Assembly (NCBI GenBank): GCA_964541695.1
Contig: CAZIRB010000022.1
Span: 1 to 26,775, forward strand
Length of the DNA: 26,775 bases
Direction of reading: 5' to 3'
DNA from: CAZKGE01 sp964541695
GTDB lineage: Bacteria; Bacillota; Clostridia; Christensenellales; CAG-138
Shown: positions 14,201 to 23,168 of the stretch, piece after piece
How the letters are laid out: each line of letters opens with the position of its first letter
How positions within the stretch are numbered: position 1 is the stretch's first letter
The notes under the pieces: model-generated
Seen by the model: the letters and a program-made list of their open reading frames with translations, nothing else
Told to the model about the DNA's origin: nothing
Databases searched by the model: none
Translations under genes and position numbers: made by a program

Positions 14201-15319
14201 CTAGAGGGAACTCGTATGCCTGGAGATGTTGAGCAGCACCCCCATGGCGGCAAGGAAAATCATCATCGAGGAGCCGCCCGCGCTGATGAACGGAAGCGCC
14301 TGCCCCGTCGTGGGCATCGTGCCGGTGACGACGCCGATGTTGACCAGCACCTGCAGCGCGAACACGACCGTGACGCCGGCGGCCAGCAGGCTGCCGAACC
14401 GGTCGCGGCACTTGAGCGCAATGCGGATGCCGCGGTAGACGATGAACGCGTAAGCGGCCATGATCAGAAGCCCGCCGATGAGGCCGAGCTCCTCGCACAC
14501 GATCGAGAAGATGAAGTCCGACTCGCCGTACGTCATGTACAAAAGTTTTTGCTTGCTGTTATTTAAGCCCACGCCGAACACGCCGCCGTTGCCGAGCGCG
14601 TAGAACGACTGGATCAATTGGTATCCGTCGCCGAGCGCGTCCTTCCACGGGTCGGAGAACGACGTGAGCCGCGCCATGCGGTACGGCTCGATCACGGCGA
14701 GCAGGCCGAACAGCGCCACAAAAACGACCGCGAGCAGCAGCATCTGCTTAACGTCGCAGCCGCCGACGAACAGCAGCGCGTAGCCCATCATGCCCATGAT
14801 AACCGTCATCGACATGTTCGGCTGCAGCATGACCAGGCCGCAGACCACCCCGATGACGAGCAGCATCGGCAGCATGCCCTTGCTGAAGCTCCGCATGACC
14901 GCGTGCTTCTTGGCCATGAACGCGCACATATACAGCATCATGCCGAATTTCGCGATCTCGGACGGCTGGATGCTCTGCCCCGCGATCACGATCCAGCGCT
15001 TGGCGCCGTTTGTCTCTTTGCCGAATATCAGCACGCCCACGAGCAGGGCGATGGAGAGCAGTATGCCCGCGACCTTGAATTTCTCCAGGCGGCGATAGTC
15101 GAAATAGGAGATGAGCACCATGATCGGAAAGCCTATGGCAAGATAGATCGCCTGCTTGCGCAGGTAATAATAGCCGTCGTAGCCGACCGACGCGGTGTTC
15201 TGCGCATAATAATAGCTGGCGGAAAATACCATCACGAGGCCGAACGCGCAAAGGAGCGCCACGGTCAAAAGAATCGGATAGTCCGGCCGGCTCAGTTTGT
15301 TGCGGCTGCGTGCTTCCAA
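14201..15319 (-). CDS. ftsW: Septal peptidoglycan glycosyltransferase FtsW (SEDS family)
   Basis: A 372-residue polytopic protein with about ten TM segments. SEDS proteins polymerise lipid II and work with a class B PBP. Visible marks are FSASYYYA in TM1, the GAKRWI-IAGQSIQPSEIAKF block (about residues 105-125), the QPNMSMT segment, the DPWKDALGDGYQLIQSFYALGNGG loop, GLNNSKQKLLYMTYGESDFIFSIVCEELGLIGG, and GQALPFISAGGSSM near the end. These favour FtsW/SpoVE over RodA in this context. The start codon is TTG at 15317-15319, preceded by AAGGAG at a spacing of about 7; no better ATG exists. The gene is separated from murD by 369 non-coding bases, the only large break in the cluster. Confidence 0.92.
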   Translation of the reverse strand: MEARSRNKLSRPDYPILLTVALLCAFGLVMVFSASYYYAQNTASVGYDGYYYLRKQAIYLAIGFPIMVLISYFDYRRLEKFKVAGILLSIALLVGVLIFGKETNGAKRWIVIAGQSIQPSEIAKFGMMLYMCAFMAKKHAVMRSFSKGMLPMLLVIGVVCGLVMLQPNMSMTVIMGMMGYALLFVGGCDVKQMLLLAVVFVALFGLLAVIEPYRMARLTSFSDPWKDALGDGYQLIQSFYALGNGGVFGVGLNNSKQKLLYMTYGESDFIFSIVCEELGLIGGLLIMAAYAFIVYRGIRIALKCRDRFGSLLAAGVTVVFALQVLVNIGVVTGTMPTTGQALPFISAGGSSMMIFLAAMGVLLNISRHTSSL

Positions 15320-15383
15320 ACGGTTGCTCCTTCTTTAAATTTGTGTTGGCGCGGGTCGGGGCGTTCAGAGCCCGGGTTTTTGC

Positions 15384-15577
15384 GGGGGCTTTGCCCCCAC
15401 TCCCCCACCAAAGGGCCGCAGGCCCTTTGGAAACCCTGCCTGCTGGTGACGGAAATTCGGCTCGTCGCCGGTTCATCGGGTTCCAAGGGCCTTCGGCCCT
15501 TGGCGGAGGTTTGGAGGCGGAGCCTCCAATCGTTCCCGTTCCCGTTCCCGTTTCCGTTCCCGCTCCCCGCGATATAT
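15384..15577. repeat. Composite intergenic repeat, copy 2
   Basis: It has the same module order as the element at the start of the window. GGGGGC ttt GCCCCC (15384-15398) comes first, followed by a perfect 10 bp hairpin CCAAAGGGCC gca GGCCCTTTGG (15408-15430) and GAAACCC. A spacer of about 45 bases comes next, then CCAAGGGCC ttc GGCCCTTGG (15483-15503) and TTGGAGGC gga GCCTCCAA (15511-15529). It ends in a tandem array of about six CGTTCC-like hexamers (about 15531-15570). It sits inside the dcw cluster between murD and ftsW. The rest of the murD-ftsW gap holds a further stem ATGGGCG/CGCCCAT (15643-15667) without a T-run, and no gene. Confidence 0.7.
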
Positions 15578-15688
15578 GACAAAAACAACACCGTCCGCAA
15601 GGCGGCTTTTGTATCATATCATTTATTTGTATGCGGAATCAAGATGGGCGACCACCGGCCGCCCATTGTTTGCAAATTATTCCCTTTT

Positions 15689-17041
15689 TCAATCGTATTT
15701 CCCCACAATCCGTTTGAAGACGCGCCCGCGTTCTTCAAAGTTTGGGAACATATCCCAACTGGCGCAGGCGGGGGAAAGCAGCACCGCGTCGCCTTTCTGC
15801 GCGAGTTTCCGCGCGGTCCCGACCGCCTCCTCGAACGTGTCGGCAGCCGTGCAGATGCCGCGGCAGCCGCACTCCGCGGCCTCGCGCAGGATCTGCTCCT
15901 TCGTCGCGCCGAGCACGACGGCCGCGCGCACCGTATCGCCGAAGGCGGCAAACAGCGGGTGAAAATCCGCGTGCTTGTCATAGCCGCCGAGTATGAGGAC
16001 CGTGGGCTGATGCATGGCCTCGATCGCGCGGATCGTGGAGGCGGGGTTGGTGCCCTTGGAGTCGTTGAAGTAGGAAACGCCGTCGAGCTCGCGCACGAAC
16101 TCGATGCGGTGCTCGACGCCCGGGAACGCGCGCAGCGTCTCGCGTACGGCGTCGAGCGAAACGCCCATCGGGAGCGCGAGCAGCGACGAGAGCATCGCGT
16201 TCTCGAGATTGTGGCCGCCGGGGATGCGGATGTCGGAAGCGGGCAGCAGCTTCGTCTCGCGGCCGAAGCGCCGGTAGATCACGTCGCCGTCGCGCAGAAA
16301 CATGCCGTTGTCCACCTCGGTTTTACGCGAGAAAAACAGCGCCTCCGCGGGCGTGTCCGCGCACATGGCGCGCACGACAAAGTCGTCATAGTTGAACACC
16401 GCAAAGTCGTGTTCCGTCTGGTTGAGATAGACCTTGCGCTTGTTGTCGATGTAGTTCTCCATCGTGCCGAAGTGGTCGAGATGGTCCTCGGTGACGTTGC
16501 AGCAGGCCGCCGCGCGCGCGTGGAAGCGCACGCAGCCCTCGAGCTGCAGCGCCGCGGTCTCCGCCACGACGATGTCGCCGGGCTTGGTCTCGAGCGCGTG
16601 CTCCGTAATGGCCACGCCGATGTTGCCGAGCACGAACGTCGGGAAGCCGCCCGCCTTGAACATCTCGCCCGTCAGCGCCGTGCAGGTCGTCTTGCCGTTC
16701 GTGCCGGTGACGCACACAAAGTCCGCGTCCGCGTACCGGTACCCAAGCTCGATCTCCGAGATGACCTCGATGCCGCGCCGCCTGGCCTCGACGATGAACG
16801 GCCGCGTCATCGGGATCACGGGGCTCGGAATCAACAGGTCGACGCCGTCGAGCAGCGTCTCGGGCGGCTCGCCGAGGCGGTATTCGCACCCGATGCCCGC
16901 AAGCTGTTCAAAAAGGCCGGGAATCTCGCCCTTTTGGTCGTTGACGCGCACGTGCCAACCCGTTTTATACAGAAGCTTCGCCGCGCCGACACCGCTCTTG
17001 GCCATGCCGACGACGAGCGCGGTTTTCTTCTTTGGTTGCAT
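15689..17041 (-). CDS. murD: UDP-N-acetylmuramoyl-L-alanine--D-glutamate ligase
   Basis: A 450-residue cytoplasmic Mur ligase that adds D-glutamate to UDP-MurNAc-L-Ala using ATP. It shows a Rossmann-like N-terminal domain (ALVVGMAKSGVGAAKLL), the P-loop GTNGKTT at residues 113-119, the NVTEDHLDHFG block, GGHNLENAMLS, the FNDSKGTNPAST motif and ILGGYDKHADF, and the C-terminal LLSPACASWDMFPNFEERGRVFK typical of MurD. Start 17041 is supported by GGGGGAGG at a spacing of about 7. It follows mraY by 76 bp in the same direction. Confidence 0.95.
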   Translation of the reverse strand: MQPKKKTALVVGMAKSGVGAAKLLYKTGWHVRVNDQKGEIPGLFEQLAGIGCEYRLGEPPETLLDGVDLLIPSPVIPMTRPFIVEARRRGIEVISEIELGYRYADADFVCVTGTNGKTTCTALTGEMFKAGGFPTFVLGNIGVAITEHALETKPGDIVVAETAALQLEGCVRFHARAAACCNVTEDHLDHFGTMENYIDNKRKVYLNQTEHDFAVFNYDDFVVRAMCADTPAEALFFSRKTEVDNGMFLRDGDVIYRRFGRETKLLPASDIRIPGGHNLENAMLSSLLALPMGVSLDAVRETLRAFPGVEHRIEFVRELDGVSYFNDSKGTNPASTIRAIEAMHQPTVLILGGYDKHADFHPLFAAFGDTVRAAVVLGATKEQILREAAECGCRGICTAADTFEEAVGTARKLAQKGDAVLLSPACASWDMFPNFEERGRVFKRIVGKYD

Positions 17042-17117
17042 CGGAATTCCTCCCCCGAGGCCGCCGTTTATCCGGCTAAAAAGCGGCGCGCCCGCGCACT
17101 GGGCCGCGCGGCCCGCG

Positions 17118-18128
17118 TTACCACAGGATGACGTACGATAAAAGGCAAACCGCGCAGGCGACGGTCGTGACCAGCATGTACATCGAAACGATGTGCGACT
17201 CGCTCTGGCCGCACAGCTCGAAATGGTGGTGCAGCGGCGCCATCTTGAACACGCGCTTGCCGTGCCGGAGCTTGTACGACCCGACCTGCAGCACGACGGA
17301 CAGGGCGCTGCCGACAAAGCAGATGCCCATGACCGGCAGAAGGATCAGCGAGCGGCTCAATATCGCCATCATCGACACCGCGCCGCCGAGCGCGAGCGAA
17401 CCCGTGTCGCCCATAAATATCCTGGCCGGGTACGCGTTGTACCGCAAAAAGCCCAATAAAGCGCCCGCGACCGCAGCGGAAAATACGCCCATGCTCTCGA
17501 GATTGATGCCGTAGAGCGTCTGGCCGAACAGCTTGGCCTCGGCCGAGAGCAGCGTGAACACAAGCATCATGGCGAGCGCGTAGATCATCGACACGCCCGA
17601 GGCCAGCCCGTCCAGCCCGTCGGTGAGGTTGACGGCGTTGACCTCCGATATGATCGCAAACATCGCAAACGGGATGTAGTATACGCCGAGGTCCCATTCC
17701 AGGCTCGTAAACGGCACGTACAGCTTCGAGCCGATCATCGGCGAGCGGTAGGCCCAGTAGGCGATCACGAACGCGATGCCGAACTGCGCGATGATCTTCT
17801 GGTACGCGCGCAGGCCCAGATTGCGCTTCAACCGGACCTTGATGAAATCGTCGAGGAAACCCACGACCGAGAACGCGACGGTGACGAGCAGCGTCGGCAG
17901 TAAGAACTCCACGCCCTCCAGACCGAAGATCAGCGAGGCCGTGATCAGCCCCAGGAGAATCATGAGACCGCCCATCGTCGGGGTGCCCTGCTTGGACTTG
18001 TGCGACTGCGGCCCTTCCTCACGCTCCACCTGCCCGAACTTGAGGCGGCGCAGCATCGGGATGGCGGCGGGGCCGGCAAGCATCACGATGGCAAATGCGG
18101 TGAGCGCGGTAAGCAATAACCTTTGCAT
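17118..18128 (-). CDS. mraY: Phospho-N-acetylmuramoyl-pentapeptide-transferase
   Basis: A 336-residue integral membrane enzyme that transfers phospho-MurNAc-pentapeptide to undecaprenyl phosphate, making lipid I. Marks are GPQSHKSKQGTPTMGG near residue 40, VGFLDDFIKV with the Asp pair, EVNAVNLTDGLDGLASG, FMGDTGSLALGG, and APLHHHFELCGQSE with the His triad. About ten TM segments are expected. The ATG at 18128 has only a poor ribosome site (AGGG about 11 bases away), and the gene starts 13 bp after murE, so translational coupling is likely. Confidence 0.95.
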   Translation of the reverse strand: MQRLLLTALTAFAIVMLAGPAAIPMLRRLKFGQVEREEGPQSHKSKQGTPTMGGLMILLGLITASLIFGLEGVEFLLPTLLVTVAFSVVGFLDDFIKVRLKRNLGLRAYQKIIAQFGIAFVIAYWAYRSPMIGSKLYVPFTSLEWDLGVYYIPFAMFAIISEVNAVNLTDGLDGLASGVSMIYALAMMLVFTLLSAEAKLFGQTLYGINLESMGVFSAAVAGALLGFLRYNAYPARIFMGDTGSLALGGAVSMMAILSRSLILLPVMGICFVGSALSVVLQVGSYKLRHGKRVFKMAPLHHHFELCGQSESHIVSMYMLVTTVACAVCLLSYVILW

Positions 18129-18141
18129 CTTCCGGTAAACC

Positions 18142-19575
18142 CTACAGCTCTGTTAGAAGCTCCTCTACGATTTCTTTATCGTCGAAATGGTACTTCGTAC
18201 CGTTGATCTCCTGGTAATTCTCGTGTCCCTTGCCCGCCACGAGCACGATGTCGTGCGGCCTGGCCTCCGTCATCGCGCGGCGGATGGCCTCCTTGCGGTT
18301 TTCGATCACCACGTATTTTGTGGCGGTCTTTTTCATGCCCTCCTCGACCGATTGGATGATCTCCATCGGGTCCTCGCCGCGCGGATTATCGCTCGTGATC
18401 ACCGCAAAGTCGGAGTACCGGCCCGCGACCTCGCCCATGATCGGACGCTTGGCGCGGTCCCGGTCGCCGCCGCAGCCGAACACGCAGATCACCCGCGCCT
18501 TGGCAAACTCCCGGACCGTTTTGAGCACGTTCTCGAGCGCGTCCGGCGTGTGCGCGTAGTCGACAAATACCGAGAACGGCCGGTTCGTGCGCACGGGCTC
18601 GAGCCGCCCGGAGACGCTCGTGAGCATCTCGAGCCCCTCCTTGACCTGCGGGAGCTTGATGCCGATGGACAGCGCCATGCCGACCGCGCCCATCGCGTTG
18701 AACACGGAAAACAGCCCCGGTATCGGCAGCCGCATTAAAACCTCGCCCTCGGGCGTACGCAAGTCAAACTGCACGCCGGAGGGCGTAATGTCGATATCGC
18801 TGGCGGAGATGTCCGCGCGTTCCCGGACGGCGAACGTCAGAATCGGGATATTCAGGCCCTCCATGATGCGCGGCGCGTACGGATCGTCGACGTTGACGAC
18901 GGCCTTCTTGGCGTTTAAGAATAGGATGCGCTTGCTGCCGACATAATTGTCAAACGTTTTATGGTAATCGAGGTGATCCTGTGTCAAATTGGTAAACAGC
19001 GCCACGTCGTATTTGATGCCGTGCACGCGGTATTGGTCGAGCGAGTGGCTGGACACCTCCATCACCACGAGGTCGCACCTCGCGTCCGCCATCGCGCGCA
19101 GGATGCGGAACAGGTCGACCGACTCCGGCGTAGTCCGCTCCGTCGAGATGCTCTCGTTGCCGATCATGTTGCGGATCGTGCCGATGATGCCGACCTTTCG
19201 GCCCGCGCTTTCGGCGATGGCCTTGACCATGTAGGTCGTGGACGTCTTGCCGTTCGTGCCCGTCACGCCGAGCATCTGCATCTCGCGCTGCGGATATCCG
19301 TAGAACGCCGCCGCCATCTCGGCCATGGCCTTTCTGGCGTTTTTGACCACGATTTGCGGCGCGTCGACGGGTAGCTCCCGCTCGACGAGCAGCGCCACCG
19401 CGCCGTCGCGGACCGCGCCCTCGGCAAAGTCGTGCCCGTCGAACAGCTGCCCCACGATGCAGCAGTACAGGCTGCCGGGCTTTACCTTGCGCGAGTCGTA
19501 GTCGATGGACAGAACGTCCGGATCTTTGTCCGTATAGCGCACGCCACACGCCATGGCAAGCTCGGATAACAGCAT
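18142..19575 (-). CDS. murE: UDP-MurNAc-tripeptide synthetase (meso-DAP adding)
   Basis: A 477-residue Mur ligase that adds the third amino acid of the stem peptide. The P-loop GTNGKTS lies at residues 106-112. The TERTTPES segment, the EVSSHSLDQYRVHGI block and NLTQDHLDYHKTF with the carbamylated-Lys region follow. FGCGGDRDRAKRPIMG and SDNPRGEDP (about 394-402) are in the C-terminal domain. DNPR is the motif of enzymes that use meso-diaminopimelate rather than lysine. Start 19575 has GGGAGGG 6 bases before it; the frame extension to 19638 lacks such a site. Confidence 0.95.
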   Translation of the reverse strand: MLLSELAMACGVRYTDKDPDVLSIDYDSRKVKPGSLYCCIVGQLFDGHDFAEGAVRDGAVALLVERELPVDAPQIVVKNARKAMAEMAAAFYGYPQREMQMLGVTGTNGKTSTTYMVKAIAESAGRKVGIIGTIRNMIGNESISTERTTPESVDLFRILRAMADARCDLVVMEVSSHSLDQYRVHGIKYDVALFTNLTQDHLDYHKTFDNYVGSKRILFLNAKKAVVNVDDPYAPRIMEGLNIPILTFAVRERADISASDIDITPSGVQFDLRTPEGEVLMRLPIPGLFSVFNAMGAVGMALSIGIKLPQVKEGLEMLTSVSGRLEPVRTNRPFSVFVDYAHTPDALENVLKTVREFAKARVICVFGCGGDRDRAKRPIMGEVAGRYSDFAVITSDNPRGEDPMEIIQSVEEGMKKTATKYVVIENRKEAIRRAMTEARPHDIVLVAGKGHENYQEINGTKYHFDDKEIVEELLTEL

Positions 19576-19669
19576 GCGTTTCCCTCCCAAATTGATGCGT
19601 CCCTCGGCGGCAAAAGCGTGGTGTTGGCGCGTTCCCATCCGCGCCCGCGCGTGTTGCCGCGTATCATTG

Positions 19670-21895
19670 TCAGTTGAGCACGGGCGCCCCGCCGACGTCG
19701 TCGTTCGTGCCGGGCGTCGTCGGCTCGTTGCCGCCGGCCGTCGTCGACTCCGGCGGCGTGTCGTCCTTGGTGGGTTCGCGGAAGAACGTCACGAACACCT
19801 CGGTGCCCGGCTCGACCTCCGTGCCCGCCTCGATGCTCTGCGAGTCGATCTGGCCGACGCAGGCGGTTCTGTCGAAGTTGAGCTTAAGGCCCAGCTTGGC
19901 CAGCACGTCGTACGCGTCCTGCCGGCGCTTATCGATGAGGTCCGGCACCTTGACCATCTCCTTGAACACGCCCTCGTCGTTGAACGTCGTCATCGTCGTA
20001 AACAGCACGACGATCGTGTTCTTGGGCACCATCTCGCCCGCGGCGGGGATCTGCGTGGTGACCTGGGCGTCCTCCTCGCTCTTGGTCATGGTTACAACGA
20101 AGCCCTCGCCCTGGAGCGCTTCCTGCGCCTCCTTGCCGGTCATGCCGACGACGTTGGGCATCTCCTTGGTGTCGTTCTGCGCGTCCGGCAGCAGCTCGTA
20201 ATACTGCACGAGGTCCGTAAACACCTTTTTGACGAACGGCGCGGCCACGGTGCTGCCGTAGACCACGGGAAGCTGCGGCTCGTCGACCGTGATCAGGCAT
20301 AAAAGTTCCGGGTCGTCCGTGGGCAGAAAGCCGATAAACGACGCGATCAGCCGCGTACGCGAAGCCGTGCCGTCCTCCTCGTATTTCTGCGCCGTGCCGG
20401 TCTTGCCGCCGACCTTGTAACCCGCCATCTTGGCGTTGCTGCCGGAGCCGTTATCCACGACGCTCTGCAGAATCTGCCGCACCTTGGCGCTGGTCTCCTC
20501 GCTGATCACGCGGCGGATCGGCGTGGGCTCGTGCGCCTCGACCACCGTGCCGTCGGTCGCGGTCACCGAGCTGACCACGTACGGCTGGTACAGGATGCCG
20601 CCGTTGACCGCGGCACAGGCCGCGGAGGCGATCTGGACGCCCGTGACCGACAGCGTCTGGCCGAATGCGATGCGCGCCAGGTCCGACGGGCGGATGTACT
20701 TCCGGTGAATGACCTCGCCGGTATCCTCGCTCGGGATGCCGCACTCGGTCGATTCGTCGAAGCCGAACGCGTAGATGTAGTCGTAGAGCGTATCCACGCC
20801 CATCATGTCGGCCATCTGCATGAACGCGCAGTTGCAGGAGTTCTCGACGGCCTCCGTCAGCGTCTGCGTGCCGTGCCTTTTATTGTTCGCGCAATGGATC
20901 TTCTCAAGCCCGTATTCGCGGACTCCGTTGCACGTAAACGTCGTGTCCATCGTGACCGCGCCGGAGTCGAGCGCGGCCGCGAGCGTGATGACCTTGAATA
21001 TCGATCCCGGCTCGAACGTGTCCGTCGCGATGCGGCTCCTAGACATCGACATTAGCCCCGTTACGTCGTCGCGCGGCGGGCTGTTGAGGTCGAAGCTCGG
21101 GTAGGTCGCCTCGGCCAGGATCTCGCCGGTCTTGGGATTCATGATGATGCCGGAGGCGGTCGCCGCGCGGTTGACCTGCTGGCACTCCTCCAGCGCCTTC
21201 TCCAGGTACGACTGCGTGACCGAGTCGACCGTGAGCGTCACGTCGTAGCCGTCGACCGGCTCGATGTACTGCTCCTTGCCGTTGGGCAAGGGGTTGTTCT
21301 TGCGGTCGGTCTCCGTCACGAGCAGGCCGTTCTGCCCGGCCAGGTACTCGTTGAGATCCGCCTCGAGGCCCGTCTGGCCCTCGCTGTCGATGCCCGTAAA
21401 GCCCACGAGCTGCGCGAACAGCTGGCCGAACGGGTAGTACCGCTTCGTGTCGGTCGTGAAGCTCACGCCGGAGCCAAACTGCAGCGCCGTGATATCGGCG
21501 ACGGTCTTGGCGTCCACCTTGCGCTTGAGCTGCACCTGCTGGCGCTTCGTGTTCGACACGCGCTCGAGCACGTAGTCGTAGTCGAGGTCCAGTATGTCCG
21601 ACAGCTCGATGGCCACGCGCGTGCGCTCCTGCTCGTCGATCCACTGCGGGTTGACCAGCACGCGGTACGACGTGCCGCTCTGCGCCAGCACCAGCCCCTC
21701 GCGGTCAAGCAGCCGCCCGCGCTGCGCGGTCAGCTGCGTGCGCCGCGTCCACTGCGTCAGCGCTTTCTCCTGCAGCTCCGGCCCCTGGAAGATCATGACC
21801 TGCACGAGCCGCAGCGCGAGCACGAGAAACAGAATCGCGAAAACGATCATCATCGTGACCAGTTTTCGCTTCAGCTTCGGTACCGGTGCTGGCAT
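19670..21895 (-). CDS. Class B penicillin-binding protein with two PASTA domains
   Basis: A 741-residue bitopic transpeptidase that cross-links septal or spore-cortex peptidoglycan, acting with a SEDS partner such as the FtsW encoded downstream. A short cytoplasmic tail and TM (about residues 12-33) are followed by the PBP dimerisation domain (RGRLLDREG at about 59). The transpeptidase domain has SIFK with Ser 298, SCN with Ser 353 and KTG with Lys 498. Two PASTA domains follow (about 578-640 and 647-708), then a Pro/Thr/Asp-rich tail of about 30 residues. PASTA domains and position fit SpoVD or PBP2B/FtsI-type proteins; the sequence alone does not separate vegetative from sporulation use. 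Start 21895 follows GAGGAG. Confidence 0.9.
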   Translation of the reverse strand: MPAPVPKLKRKLVTMMIVFAILFLVLALRLVQVMIFQGPELQEKALTQWTRRTQLTAQRGRLLDREGLVLAQSGTSYRVLVNPQWIDEQERTRVAIELSDILDLDYDYVLERVSNTKRQQVQLKRKVDAKTVADITALQFGSGVSFTTDTKRYYPFGQLFAQLVGFTGIDSEGQTGLEADLNEYLAGQNGLLVTETDRKNNPLPNGKEQYIEPVDGYDVTLTVDSVTQSYLEKALEECQQVNRAATASGIIMNPKTGEILAEATYPSFDLNSPPRDDVTGLMSMSRSRIATDTFEPGSIFKVITLAAALDSGAVTMDTTFTCNGVREYGLEKIHCANNKRHGTQTLTEAVENSCNCAFMQMADMMGVDTLYDYIYAFGFDESTECGIPSEDTGEVIHRKYIRPSDLARIAFGQTLSVTGVQIASAACAAVNGGILYQPYVVSSVTATDGTVVEAHEPTPIRRVISEETSAKVRQILQSVVDNGSGSNAKMAGYKVGGKTGTAQKYEEDGTASRTRLIASFIGFLPTDDPELLCLITVDEPQLPVVYGSTVAAPFVKKVFTDLVQYYELLPDAQNDTKEMPNVVGMTGKEAQEALQGEGFVVTMTKSEEDAQVTTQIPAAGEMVPKNTIVVLFTTMTTFNDEGVFKEMVKVPDLIDKRRQDAYDVLAKLGLKLNFDRTACVGQIDSQSIEAGTEVEPGTEVFVTFFREPTKDDTPPESTTAGGNEPTTPGTNDDVGGAPVLN

Positions 21896-21934
21896 GCCTA
21901 CTCCTCGTTTCCGCGCAAAACCATGGTCCGCGCG

Positions 21935-22498
21935 CTAATTTTCCGCCGGCGGTTCCGTCGTGTCCGTGTCGCCGTCTGCCGGCGTCTGCGGGTTCGCGTC
22001 CGGATTTCCGGTCGGGGTCGCGGTGTCCGGCGTGGTCGGGCTGAGCGGAATCGTGCTGCCCGAGCGCACGTACTGCGACTTCGAGGGGTACTGCATGTTA
22101 TGGTCCTTGGCCCATTGCTGGGCCTGATCGATCGTGACGGCGCACTCGATGGCGGCTTCGAGGGCGTTGATGTTGAGCTTGGTTTTGTCGATCTCCGCGT
22201 TTAACGCGTTGATGTCCGCATACGCGCGCGTGATGCGTTCATACCCGGTCAGAACGAACAGGATCATCCCTGCGAATATGAACGAGCACAGGATCAGCAT
22301 AAACCGCGCAAACGGCTTGACCTCGTGCTGCGGCCGCCGCGCCGCCTCCTGCTCGGGCTGTTCCTGCGCCTGCGGAGAAGCGAACCGTTCGTCCTCCGTC
22401 GCCGGACGGTACGAGCGCTGCTTCCCGTGCGTCGGCGCGTACAGCCGCGTTGCAGGCCGGCCGCCGCGCTTCGGCTCGTTGTCGAACTGGAACTCCAT
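21935..22498 (-). CDS. FtsL/DivIC-like septum protein
   Basis: A 187-residue bitopic protein. A basic, Gln/Glu/Pro-rich cytoplasmic part of about 60 residues precedes a single TM (about 66-86: FMLILCSFIFAGMILFVL). A short coiled-coil-like helix follows (about 88-120: ITRAYADINALNAEIDKTKLNINALEAAIE). The last about 35 residues are a Thr/Pro/Asp tail. Size, topology and position between rsmH and the PBP gene match FtsL, which pairs with a DivIC/FtsB protein and with DivIB to activate septal synthesis. The sequence family is poorly conserved, so the call rests mainly on topology and synteny. Start 22498 has GAGGGG 5 bases upstream. Confidence 0.8.
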   Translation of the reverse strand: MEFQFDNEPKRGGRPATRLYAPTHGKQRSYRPATEDERFASPQAQEQPEQEAARRPQHEVKPFARFMLILCSFIFAGMILFVLTGYERITRAYADINALNAEIDKTKLNINALEAAIECAVTIDQAQQWAKDHNMQYPSKSQYVRSGSTIPLSPTTPDTATPTGNPDANPQTPADGDTDTTEPPAEN

Positions 22499-22523
22499 GC
22501 AATCCCCTCATATACTTATGTCG

Positions 22524-23168
22524 TTATATGCGTTGGATTGCACGCATTTTTGCCGAGGCCGCGCGCGGGTTCCTTTCCAGTTCCTCCGCGCTGGCCGTGA
22601 CCGGCTTTTTCGTCAATATTCTCGCCGTGGGCGTCTTGCCGCAGATGCAGACCGGCGCGGACGGCGGACACGTGCAGGGATGTTCGTACGAACGAAACGC
22701 CTGCTTGACGATGCGATCCTCCAACGAGTGAAACATAATTATACACAAGATTCCGCCCGTTTGCAATAAGTCCCGGGCGTCGTCGACGGCCTGCCGCAGG
22801 CCGGAAAGCTCGCCGTTGACCTCGATGCGGACGGCCTGAAACGTCCGCCGCGCGGGATGCTGCGGTTCGTTCCGGAACTTTGCGGGGATCGCCTCCTTAA
22901 TAATTTGCGCAAGGCGCGCCGTGGAATTGATCGCACTTGTTTTCCTTGCCGTCACAATTCTGTTTGCGATTCGCCCGGCGAAGCGCTCCTCGCCGTATTC
23001 GCGCAGGATTTGCGCCAGCTTTTCCTCGGGATAGCCGTTCACAACGTCGAACGCGGAGGGGCCGCTCGAGCGGTCCATGCGCATGTCGAGCGGCGCGTCT
23101 AGATGGTACGAAAAGCCGCGTTCGGGCGTGTCGAGCTGATAGCTGGACACGCCGAGATCGAGCAGGAT
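22524..23168 (-). CDS. rsmH: 16S rRNA (cytosine-1402-N4)-methyltransferase, 5' end lost in gap
   Basis: The visible part is 214 residues, the C-terminal two thirds of RsmH/MraW, which methylates C1402 of 16S rRNA using SAM. It begins at the N run with ILLDLGVSSYQLD and continues with PERGFSYHLDAPLDMRMD, HPARRTFQAVRIEVNGEL, IMFHSLEDRIVK and the Cys-rich insert CTCPPSAPVCICGK, ending NPRAASAKMRAIQRI. The SAM-binding N-terminal portion (about 100 residues in the family) is missing because of the assembly gap, not through mutation. It is followed 25 bp later by the ftsL-like gene. Confidence 0.93.
   Translation of the reverse strand: MLLDLGVSSYQLDTPERGFSYHLDAPLDMRMDRSSGPSAFDVVNGYPEEKLAQILREYGEERFAGRIANRIVTARKTSAINSTARLAQIIKEAIPAKFRNEPQHPARRTFQAVRIEVNGELSGLRQAVDDARDLLQTGGILCIIMFHSLEDRIVKQAFRSYEHPCTCPPSAPVCICGKTPTARILTKKPVTASAEELERNPRAASAKMRAIQRI

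Noticed and set aside
15643..15667. Stem ATGGGCG/CGCCCAT just past murD as an intrinsic terminator
   Set aside because: The stem is good, but no T-run follows on the minus strand. Termination inside the essential cluster is also unlikely without a new promoter, so it is not called as a terminator.
14618..17131. Plus-strand open frame of 837 codons across the ftsW-murD region
   Set aside because: It is the antisense frame of ftsW, the repeat region and murD. The translation is His/Arg/Ala-rich without any family motif, while the minus strand carries complete known genes.
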